Below, one piece after another: positions 1-5,445 of a stretch of DNA of 6,812 nt (position 1 is its first letter; every line of letters starts with the position of its first letter). Both the position numbers and the translations under genes were made by a program. Location of the stretch: the NCBI GenBank assembly GCA_003135255.1, contig PLAX01000079.1:15385-22196 (forward strand), read 5' to 3'. The notes under the pieces are model-generated. The model was not told the DNA's origin. It saw only the letters and a list, made by a program, of their open reading frames with translations, and searched no databases. The DNA is from Candidatus Dormiibacterota bacterium (GTDB taxonomy: Bacteria; Chloroflexota; Dormibacteria; Aeolococcales; Aeolococcaceae).

Positions 1-103
1 CCGGAGGCGGCCCGTAGCCGGGGGGAGGGGGAGACCCAGGCGGCGGCAGCGAGCCGGACGGCGGGTATCCCGGGGGAGGCGTGGGAGCGCCCGTCTCGGA
101 CAT
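1..103 (-). CDS. N-terminus of a proline-rich protein (partial)
   Basis: An open frame starts at the ATG at 103-101 and runs off the left edge, giving 34 residues. It begins MSETGAPTPPPGYPPSGS and continues with further PPPG, SPPPPGYG and PPP segments. This Pro/Gly/Tyr/Ser-rich N-terminus is typical of actinobacterial-type membrane proteins whose disordered cytoplasmic head precedes membrane helices (for example TM2, RDD, DUF4190 or DUF4870 families); the actual domain lies outside the window. An in-frame TGA at 148-146 and no other start codon after it make this ATG the only candidate. No good Shine-Dalgarno sits 5-10 bases upstream, although a perfect AGGAGGT lies about 45 bases upstream. 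The proline runs would be expected to depend on EF-P for translation (known biology, not seen here). The call as a gene rests on the recognisable composition; the function is unknown. Confidence 0.6.
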   Translation of the reverse strand, partial: MSETGAPTPPPGYPPSGSLPPPGSPPPPGYGPPP

Positions 104-188
104 CGGCCCATTGTCGGCTACGCCGGCGGCGCCTGGGTCCGGCCCTCACCTCCTGTTGCAGCCTGACGCGAGAGCCGGTGGTCCCGCC

Positions 189-374
189 TCAGGGCGCCGG
201 CGACCCCGCTGCAGGCCCCGAGCTGTCCCGCCGCCTCCGGAAGGCGAGGGCCTGGAGCACCCGCTTCACCCCGGCGTTGTCGACGACCATGCGGGGACGC
301 TGCTTGCTGTCCCGCCGCCGGTTTCGCGCTCGCTCGCGGTCGTCCAGACCGTCGGGCTCGTCGTCAGTGGCCAT
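189..374 (-). CDS. Possible small basic hypothetical protein (61 aa)
   Basis: An ORF from the ATG at 374 to TGA at 189 encodes 61 residues. It has an acidic head (MATDDEPDGLDD), then a strongly basic stretch (RERARNRRRDSKQRPR), a short hydrophobic/polar part (MVVDNAGVKRVLQALAF) and an RRRRDS / Pro-Ala-rich tail. I do not recognise a family. In its favour, third codon positions are almost all G or C, as in the neighbouring genes, and it lies 55 bases after the ATPase on the same strand. Against it, there is no Shine-Dalgarno before the ATG, the protein is short, and Arg-rich translations are common by chance at this GC content. If it is not real, 104-429 is a 326-base stretch without a gene. 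Confidence 0.4.
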   Translation of the reverse strand: MATDDEPDGLDDRERARNRRRDSKQRPRMVVDNAGVKRVLQALAFRRRRDSSGPAAGSPAP

Positions 375-396
375 GATGTGACTGTATCGCGAGGCG

Positions 397-427
397 CCCG
401 GCCCGTCCCCACCCGAGCCCGCCCCCC
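397..427 (-). other. Predicted G-quadruplex motif just after the ATPase gene
   Basis: On the minus (transcript) strand there are six consecutive G-tracts of 6, 3, 3, 4, 3 and 3 bases, separated by loops of 1, 3, 1, 2 and 2 bases. They start 2 bases after the ATPase stop codon. This satisfies the usual G3+N1-7 rule with spare tracts and very short loops. It could mark a transcript end or an RNA structure, but folding is an inference, and GC-rich genomes produce such runs by chance. There is no U-tract, so it is not a classical intrinsic terminator. Confidence 0.45.
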
Positions 428-429
428 AC

Positions 430-1914
430 TCAGGACCCGGGGCTGTCGAGATCGAGGTGGCTGAACAGGCGGGATAGGCGCTCGTTGAACTCGACGCCCA
501 CGGCGACGAGGAAGAGCTCCAGCGGAAGCTGCCCGATGCCCTCCCTGTCGTGCTCGGGCAGCACCGACGGTCCCCCGGAGGAGATCACCCAGAGCCGGTT
601 GCTGAACCTCGGGTGGCGGTCGACCAGGGCTCGGAGCCCGCGGCGAGAATGGGTGGAGGACGTGGCGATCTCAAAAGCCATGGGCTTCTCGGGATCGTCG
701 TGAATGAGGTCGACCTCGAGATCACCGTCGCGCCAGTGGAAGCACCGCACGCCGGTGAGCAGGGAGAGGCAGTAGAGGTGGGACGCAGCCATGTTCTCGT
801 AGAGCTGCCCCATCTCCACGAGATTCTGCAAAGGCCCGAGACCGCGCTCCAGCGCCGCGTTGCGCACCGCGCCGTCGTAGAAGTAGAGCTTCCGGCCTCG
901 ACGCTGCCGTGAGATCTCGCTGCCCGAGTAGTTCGAAAGGGTGAAGAGCACGTAGGATCGTTCGAGGTAGCTCAGGTAGTTCTCGACGGTCGGCTCCGCC
1001 AGCCCCAACTGGCCGGCCATCTTCCTTGGACTGAGCAGGCCCGTCATCTGCCCGGCGGCAACGTACAGCAAGCGCTCGAGCTGCATGGGACTGTCCACTC
1101 CGAACGACTGCGGGATGTCCTTGTAGATCGCGCGCTCGACGACATCCGCGCGCAGCACACGCTGCGATTCCAGCAGCCTCTCGGTGTCACTGGCCGGCCG
1201 ATCCAGGAATCGCGCAAGCAGCTCGGGGAAGCCGCCGGTGAGGAGCAGCTCCCGGTAGGCTTCGGCGAGCACCGGACTCTCCAGGTGTGACGAGATCACC
1301 CGGGTCATGGTCTCGTCGAGCGATCCGGCACCGACGACGTCGATCCGGTGCCCTCTCAGGTCGAGATACTCGGTGAGCAGGTAGGGGGTCAGGTAGCGCT
1401 CCTCCCACCTTCCCACCCCGGCCTCCGGATGCTGCCGGCGCAGAGCGCCCACCGCGCTCGAGCTCCCGACGATCCTGACCGGCCAGCGCTCGTCGAAGAA
1501 CGTCTTCAGCCACAGCATCCAGTCCTTGGCGTACACGAGCTCGTCGAGGAACAGGTACACGTCCTCCTCACCGCCGGCCACCTGCAGGGCCGCGCTGACC
1601 AGGGTCCCCAGTGGCAGGTCGAGGAAGAGAGGGTGATCCAGGCGCAGCCACCAGATCCGCCGGGCGGGGACCCCGGCGGCCAGCAGGTGCCGGACCGTCT
1701 GGTACATGACCGTGGTCTTCCCCACGCGGCGGGGCCCCAGGATCACCTGGAAGCGGCGGAAGTCGTCCCGGAGGAGCGCCGCGGTGATTCCGGCGACGAG
1801 CGGTCGCTCGGTCGGCGGCGCCAGGGCGTCGGGGACCAGCTCGGTCGCCATCCAGGGATTCTGCTGGATCAGCGCGTCGGCGAGGTCAACCCCGGACGGT
1901 TCCCAATTGGCCAA
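430..1914 (-). CDS. AAA family ATPase, AAA_14/DUF4143 type
   Basis: This 494-aa protein belongs to the widespread AAA_14 + DUF4143 ATPase group, predicted P-loop proteins of poorly known role that often sit in accessory DNA. A Walker A motif lies at residues 60-68 (GPRRVGKTT), and Walker B at about 119-125 (VYLFLDE). A sensor-like strand RIVGSSSAV follows at 147-155. The DUF4143 part shows LTGGFPEL (225-232), then a winged-helix-like segment (about 285-325: GLLSPRKMAGQLGL, EPTVENYLSYLE). At the C-terminus is a degenerate PD-(D/E)xK-like core with D402 and E415; the usual Lys of ExK is replaced by Ala (EIA). The start is TTG at 1914: GAGGG lies 7 bases upstream, and an in-frame TAG at 1938-1936 excludes the ATG at 1947. 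It is preceded by its own AT-rich promoter. Family assignment is confident; substrate and function are not known. It appears to lack membrane helices. Confidence 0.9.
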   Translation of the reverse strand: MANWEPSGVDLADALIQQNPWMATELVPDALAPPTERPLVAGITAALLRDDFRRFQVILGPRRVGKTTVMYQTVRHLLAAGVPARRIWWLRLDHPLFLDLPLGTLVSAALQVAGGEEDVYLFLDELVYAKDWMLWLKTFFDERWPVRIVGSSSAVGALRRQHPEAGVGRWEERYLTPYLLTEYLDLRGHRIDVVGAGSLDETMTRVISSHLESPVLAEAYRELLLTGGFPELLARFLDRPASDTERLLESQRVLRADVVERAIYKDIPQSFGVDSPMQLERLLYVAAGQMTGLLSPRKMAGQLGLAEPTVENYLSYLERSYVLFTLSNYSGSEISRQRRGRKLYFYDGAVRNAALERGLGPLQNLVEMGQLYENMAASHLYCLSLLTGVRCFHWRDGDLEVDLIHDDPEKPMAFEIATSSTHSRRGLRALVDRHPRFSNRLWVISSGGPSVLPEHDREGIGQLPLELFLVAVGVEFNERLSRLFSHLDLDSPGS

Positions 1915-1921
1915 GCTGCGT

Positions 1922-1926
1922 CCCTC
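1922..1926 (-). promoter_or_regulatory. Shine-Dalgarno deciding the TTG start of the ATPase
   Basis: GAGGG on the minus strand lies 7 bases before TTG 1914. The only upstream ATG (1947-1945) is followed in frame by TAG three codons later. The TTG start is therefore the only one that keeps the full Walker A-containing domain. Confidence 0.7.
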
Positions 1927-1932
1927 AGGAAA

Positions 1933-1993
1933 TGGCTATCTGCGCATTAGCCTATTCTTCCGATTGGCTAATGTCAACCATAAGCAATAGCCA
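1933..1993. repeat. Nested inverted repeats over the ATPase promoter (putative operator)
   Basis: On the plus strand an inner perfect 8-bp inverted repeat CATTAGCC (1945-1952) / GGCTAATG (1966-1973) has a 13-base spacer. It is enclosed by an outer perfect 7-bp repeat TGGCTAT (1933-1939) / ATAGCCA (1987-1993). Thus four copies of a GGCTAW motif alternate in orientation over 61 bases, across the -35 and -10 boxes. This looks like paired binding sites for a dimeric DNA-binding protein. The regulator is not identified; it could be the ATPase itself through its winged-helix-like part, or an unlinked factor. Confidence 0.6.
1949..1977 (-). promoter_or_regulatory. Sigma-70-type promoter of the ATPase gene
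   Basis: On the minus strand a perfect -35 hexamer TTGACA (1977-1972) is followed after 17 bases by TAGGCT (1954-1949). The latter matches the -10 consensus at 3 of 6 positions, including the key TA...T. Transcription would begin near 1942, leaving a short leader with the GAGGG site before TTG 1914. The 1931-1990 region is 42% GC in an otherwise much richer window. The -35 and -10 hexamers each overlap one arm of an inverted repeat, suggesting an operator. Confidence 0.6.
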
Positions 1994-2071
1994 CACACCA
2001 GCACCTTGCCTACGACCACCGCACGTCACCCTTCGGAGGCCTGCCGGGGGAGGCGCGGCCGATGATTGCGG

Positions 2072-2422
2072 CTAGATGGCGGCCGGGTGGAGCCGGTGGC
2101 CGCGGTGCCCGAGGATCACCCCCACACTGATGGCCGCCGCCACCGCCGTGACCGCGGCAGCGCCGCCGATCACCGCGGCGCCGCGGCCGTCGATCCGCTG
2201 CCAGAGGTGACGGTGGGCTCTCAGGGCGGCGTCCAGCTGGAGCAGGGACTCCGCGTAGATGCGGTCCCGGTCGGCGGGGGTGAGGCAGCCCACCCGGTAG
2301 GCATCGCCGATCTCCGCGGCGAGCTGCACGAGGCCCCGGAGCGAGGGCGGCAGGTCCTCGATGTTCGCCCCGATCCGCTGGCGGTTGAGCGCGGCATCGA
2401 GCCGCTCCACGTCGTCGATCAT
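2072..2422 (-). CDS. Small C-terminally membrane-anchored protein, likely partner of the sigma factor
   Basis: This 116-aa protein has a soluble N-terminal part (about residues 1-78). The part opens with MIDDVERLDAALNRQR, continues with a LPPSLRGLVQLA segment and holds a second predicted helix with YAESLLQLDAALRAH. One hydrophobic helix follows at about 81-105 (GAAVIGGAAAVTAVAAAISV), then a short basic His-containing tail. The pattern LDxAL...LPPxLxxLVxLA resembles small membrane proteins encoded beside ECF sigma factors, so a role in holding or regulating the sigma factor is inferred. It lacks the zinc-binding HxxxCxxC motif of classical ZAS anti-sigma factors. Its ATG overlaps the sigma stop codon (ATGA, 2419-2422), and a GGAGG lies 7 bases before it, so the two are probably translationally coupled. 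Gene call sure, function uncertain. Confidence 0.75.
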   Translation of the reverse strand: MIDDVERLDAALNRQRIGANIEDLPPSLRGLVQLAAEIGDAYRVGCLTPADRDRIYAESLLQLDAALRAHRHLWQRIDGRGAAVIGGAAAVTAVAAAISVGVILGHRGHRLHPAAI

Positions 2423-3060
2423 CCCCGGTCCTCCGCCCGTCCTGGCGGGACGATCGGGAGACGCCGCCGGTGCTGCTCTCCGCGGGACCCGGCGGCGCGG
2501 CGCGTCTCCTCGGGCAGCGGTGCGCCAAAGCGCTTGCGCAAGGTGGTGAGCGCGCGGAAGGTGAGCAGCTTCACCGCCCCCTCGCTGCGGCCCATGATCT
2601 CGGCGATCTCGCGGTTGTGCATCTCACCGGCGAAGCGCAGCGCCACCGCCTGGCGCTGATCGTCGGGGAGGGATCGGACGGCGGCGCGCACCTCGGCGAC
2701 GCGATCGCTCTTCTCGACCTCGTCGAGCGGCGACGGCTCGTCGCTCGCCAGCCCCGGAGCCAGCTCGATCCAGGCCGGCCGGCGCCGCTGCCGGGCGACC
2801 AGGTTGGAGGCGACCCGGTAGAGCCAGGACGAGTAGGGCACGCCGCGCCATTCGAAGCGCGGCAACTCCTCCAAACCCTTGGCGAAGGTGGCGGCGGTCA
2901 CGTCCTCGGCGAGCTCCCGATCCCTGGTGAGGGTGTAGGTATAGGCGAAGATCTGGTCGACGTAGCGTTCGTAGAGCGGCGCGAACGCCGCCCTGTCCTG
3001 CTGCGCCGCCAGGATCAGCTGACGCTCCTCCTCGAGCTCGGCATCGGTGCGACGTGCGAT
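2419..3060 (-). CDS. RNA polymerase ECF-type sigma-70 factor (non-canonical start)
   Basis: Counting from the ATC at 3060, the protein has 213 residues. Region 2 is clear: AFAPLYERYVDQIFAY (25-40), ELAEDVTAATFAKGLEEL (49-66, the usual AEDxxQxTF helix) and SSWLYRVASNLV (77-88, the conserved WLxxIAxN). Region 4 follows: LPDDQRQAVALRF (131-143) and the recognition helix-turn-helix NREIAEIMGRSEGAVKLL (149-166). A basic Arg-rich tail ends the protein. It would direct RNA polymerase to a specific promoter set. The open frame begins after TGA 3084-3082 and contains no ATG, GTG or TTG until GTG 2901, which would cut region 2 in half. I chose ATC 3060 because AGGGAGG lies 7 bases before it. CTG 3018 or a frameshift from the ATG at 3085 are alternatives. 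The gene overlaps its downstream partner by 4 bases. Confidence 0.85.
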   Translation of the reverse strand: MARRTDAELEEERQLILAAQQDRAAFAPLYERYVDQIFAYTYTLTRDRELAEDVTAATFAKGLEELPRFEWRGVPYSSWLYRVASNLVARQRRRPAWIELAPGLASDEPSPLDEVEKSDRVAEVRAAVRSLPDDQRQAVALRFAGEMHNREIAEIMGRSEGAVKLLTFRALTTLRKRFGAPLPEETRRAAGSRGEQHRRRLPIVPPGRAEDRG

Positions 3061-3067
3061 GTCAGCG

Positions 3068-3074
3068 CCTCCCT
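3068..3074 (-). promoter_or_regulatory. Strong Shine-Dalgarno before the sigma factor ATC codon
   Basis: AGGGAGG on the minus strand is followed after 7 bases by ATC (3060-3058) in the sigma frame. It also lies within a 7-codon mini-ORF (ATG 3085 to TGA 3062) read in another frame. No canonical start codon follows at usable spacing in the sigma frame. Confidence 0.5.
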
Positions 3075-3121
3075 CGAGGTGTCATCCAGCAGAAGCCGAC
3101 CGGCTGGGGGCCGTTACGGAA

Positions 3122-3139
3122 GGCGGATGCAGCTCCGCC
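3122..3139. repeat. Hairpin in the kbl-sigma intergenic gap
   Basis: The 129-base gap between the kbl stop and the sigma gene holds a perfect 6-bp stem with a 6-base loop (GGCGGA ... TCCGCC). A second, looser pair GGGATG/CATCCC lies nearby. Neither is followed by a U-tract, so I do not call an intrinsic terminator. The gap must hold whatever separates kbl from the sigma gene, but I see no convincing -10/-35 pair in it. Confidence 0.3.
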
Positions 3140-3189
3140 GACGATGGGGATGAAGCCCGGCGGAGGCGGCGCCATCCCTTCTCGCGAGC

Positions 3190-4410
3190 TCACCCCCGGA
3201 GCAGCCCGAGGCGGCGACCCGCATCGGCGAAGGCATCCAGGGCGCGGTCCAGCTCCCCCCCGGTGTGGGTGGCGGTGACGATGGTCCGGACCCGGGCCTT
3301 GCCCAGGGGGACGGTCGGGAAGCCGATCGCCTGAGCAAAGACGCCCCGCTCCATGAGCAGGTCGGAGAGCTGGGTGGCGATGGGTGCCTCGCCGCACATG
3401 ACCGGGGTGATCGGGGTCTGGCTGGCTCCGGTGTCGAAGCCCAGCTCGGAGAGACCCTGCTTGAAGTGGCGCGTGTTCTCCCACAGCCGCTCGATCAGCT
3501 CGGGCTCCGATTCCAGGACATCGATGGCGGCGATGCAGGAGAGGGCCACCGCGGGCGGATGGCTGGAGGAGAAGAGGAAGGGGCGGGCCTTCTGGATGAG
3601 GTGGTCGCGCACCGTCTGGCTGGCGGCAACGTATCCGCCCACCACCCCGACCGCCTTGGAGAGGGTGCCGATGTTGAGCGCCACCCGCCCATGGAGGCCG
3701 AAGTGGTCGGTGCTCCCCCGCCCGTGGTCGCCGAGCACGCCGGTGGCGTGGGCGTCGTCGACCATCACCGCCGCCCCGTGGCGCTCGGCGCGCTCCACCA
3801 GGCCGGGGAGGGGAGCGATGTCCCCGTCCATGGAGAACACGCCGTCGGTGACCAGGAGGATGCGCCGGTACCCCTTGGCCTGCGCCTGCGCCAGCGCCCG
3901 CTCCGCATCGTCCAGGTCGCAGTGCTCGTAGAGGATGCGGTCCGCCTTGGTGAGCCGGATGCCGTCGATGATCGAGGCGTGGTTGAGCTTGTCGCTGACG
4001 ACGACATCGCCCTCCTCGAGCAGCGCGCTGAGGACACCGACGTTGACGGTGTACCCGCTCTGGAAGACGAGCGCGGCCTCGGTGCGCTTGAAGGCGGCGA
4101 GGCGCGCCTCGAGCTGCTCGTGGACCAGCTGGGTGCCGGCGATGGTACGGACGGCGCCGGTGCCGGCACCCCACTTCCGCGCCCCCTCGACGGCCGCCTC
4201 GACCAGGCGGGGGTGGGTGTTGAGGCCGAGATAATTGTTACTGCTGAGGTTGATCAGCCTCTGGCCGGCGATCGTCACCTCATGCCCCTGCGGGGACTCC
4301 AGGACGCGGAGCGGGTGGTAGAGGCCCTGCTCGCGGAGCCGGTCCAGATCGGCGGAGAGCGACCGGTCGAGTGCCTGGACGGCCTCGGAGGGGCGCGGGA
4401 TCTCAGTCAT
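3190..4410 (-). CDS. kbl: Glycine C-acetyltransferase (2-amino-3-ketobutyrate CoA ligase)
   Basis: This 406-aa cytoplasmic PLP enzyme of the alpha-oxoamine synthase family is full length. It cleaves 2-amino-3-oxobutyrate with CoA to glycine and acetyl-CoA, the second step of threonine breakdown. Visible signatures are NNYLGL (58-63), GAGTGAVRTIAGT (81-93), NHASIIDG with H144 likely stacking on PLP, and FSMDGD (192-197). VDDAHATG (217-224) gives D218 and H221 for the cofactor ring, and GTLSKAVG (248-255) supplies K252 for the Schiff base. The family also includes 8-amino-7-oxononanoate synthase (BioF), and the sequence alone does not exclude that. The adjacent threonine dehydrogenase makes Kbl much the better call. 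The ATG overlaps the tdh stop (ATGA, 4407-4410), indicating coupled translation; the Shine-Dalgarno is weak (AAGG about 13 bases upstream). Confidence 0.88.
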   Translation of the reverse strand: MTEIPRPSEAVQALDRSLSADLDRLREQGLYHPLRVLESPQGHEVTIAGQRLINLSSNNYLGLNTHPRLVEAAVEGARKWGAGTGAVRTIAGTQLVHEQLEARLAAFKRTEAALVFQSGYTVNVGVLSALLEEGDVVVSDKLNHASIIDGIRLTKADRILYEHCDLDDAERALAQAQAKGYRRILLVTDGVFSMDGDIAPLPGLVERAERHGAAVMVDDAHATGVLGDHGRGSTDHFGLHGRVALNIGTLSKAVGVVGGYVAASQTVRDHLIQKARPFLFSSSHPPAVALSCIAAIDVLESEPELIERLWENTRHFKQGLSELGFDTGASQTPITPVMCGEAPIATQLSDLLMERGVFAQAIGFPTVPLGKARVRTIVTATHTGGELDRALDAFADAGRRLGLLRG

Positions 4411-5435
4411 GGCTGCAGCGACACCTTGCCACAGCGTCCGGACTTGATGAGCCGGATCGCCTCCTCGATGTCGGCCATGGCGAAGCGGTGGGTGATCAGC
4501 GCCTCGGCGTCGATCGCGCCACTCCGCAGGTACCGGGAGGTCTCCTCCCAGGTCGCGAAGAGCCGGCGGCCGGTGACGCCGTGGAGGGTGACTCCGCGCA
4601 TCACCACGTCCTGGGAGAGGTCGAGGCTGGTCGGCTCGTCGCCGATGCCGAGCAGGGCGACCCAGCCGCCGGAGCGGACCGACCGGGTGGCCGCGACGAC
4701 CGCTGCCGAGGCTCCGCTCATCTCCAGCGCGCAGTCGACCTCGCCACCCGCGGCCCGGCGGACCTCCGCCTCGGCACTCCCCTCCCCGGCTTCCACGAGG
4801 GCGTCCGCCCCCATCCTGCCGGCCAGCTCGAGGCGGTACCGATTGGGCTCCACGGCGATCACCCGGGCCGCCCCCCGCGCCTTGGCGACCGCGACCGCGG
4901 CGCAGCCGATCGGGCCGCAGCCGAAGACGGCGACGGTGGCGCCCTCCAGCTCTCCGTACGAGCAGGCATGGACGGCGTTGCCGAAGGGCTCCATGGCGGC
5001 GGCGACGGCCGGGGCCATCTCGGGCCCGACCGGCCAGACGTTCTCGGCGGGAAGCGCGACCAGGCCGGCGAACCCGCCGTCGGCGTCGACACCCAGGATC
5101 CTGGTGGCGGCACAGACGTGGAAGTCGCCGCGCAGGCAGGCGGGGCAGCGGTGGCAGACGAGGTGGGATTCGACCGCGACCCGGTCGCCGACCCGTGCCC
5201 GGCCCTCCGCCCCCTCCCCGAGCGCGATCACCTCGCCGCAGATCTCGTGACCCATGATCCGGGGCAGGTGGACCCGGGCCCGTGCCCAGGGGTTCCAGTC
5301 GTAGAGATGGATGTCGGTGCCGCAGATGGAGGCGGCGAGCACCCGGAGGAGGACCTCGCCGGGGCCGGCGGAGGGCTCGGGTGAGTCGGTGATGGAGACC
5401 CCCGGGCGGGGGGAGGCCTTGATGACAGCACGCAC
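4407..5435 (-). CDS. tdh: L-threonine 3-dehydrogenase (zinc, MDR family)
   Basis: This 342-aa protein matches the usual length of Tdh, which oxidises L-threonine with NAD+ to 2-amino-3-oxobutyrate. The catalytic zinc region shows ICGTDIHLYDW (C38, T40, H43), GHE at 62-64 (H63, E64) and the Tdh-typical MEPFGNAVH (148-156, E149). The structural zinc lobe has four cysteines, C94, C97, C100 and C108. The Rossmann fold carries GCGPIG (172-177), and E196 ends the second strand, consistent with NAD+ rather than NADP+. Other Tdh-like landmarks are LEMSGA (237-242) and a C-terminal GRCGKVSL. The start is GTG at 5435, only 10 bases after the stop of the upstream membrane enzyme gene; no strong Shine-Dalgarno is visible, so translation may depend on the upstream gene. 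It directly precedes and overlaps kbl, the standard tdh-kbl arrangement. Confidence 0.9.
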   Translation of the reverse strand: MRAVIKASPRPGVSITDSPEPSAGPGEVLLRVLAASICGTDIHLYDWNPWARARVHLPRIMGHEICGEVIALGEGAEGRARVGDRVAVESHLVCHRCPACLRGDFHVCAATRILGVDADGGFAGLVALPAENVWPVGPEMAPAVAAAMEPFGNAVHACSYGELEGATVAVFGCGPIGCAAVAVAKARGAARVIAVEPNRYRLELAGRMGADALVEAGEGSAEAEVRRAAGGEVDCALEMSGASAAVVAATRSVRSGGWVALLGIGDEPTSLDLSQDVVMRGVTLHGVTGRRLFATWEETSRYLRSGAIDAEALITHRFAMADIEEAIRLIKSGRCGKVSLQP

Positions 5436-5445
5436 GGCGGCCCGA

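Noticed and set aside
3122..3139. Intrinsic terminator after kbl
   Set aside because: The stem is perfect but short, and no U-tract follows on either strand.
3062..4174. 370-codon minus-strand frame over kbl
   Set aside because: It is Arg/Pro/His-rich shadow of kbl in another reading frame. Only its last 8 codons (ATG 3085 to TGA 3062) are of interest, for the sigma start.
3190..4410. BioF (biotin synthesis) assignment for the PLP enzyme
   Set aside because: The same family signatures fit, but no biotin genes are nearby and the gene overlaps tdh, the standard partner of kbl.
3265..5250. 661-codon open frame on the plus strand
   Set aside because: It lies opposite kbl and tdh and is their GC-driven antisense shadow. 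The translation is low-complexity, Gly/Ala/Arg/Asp/Glu-rich, with no motif, while the minus strand encodes two clear enzymes.
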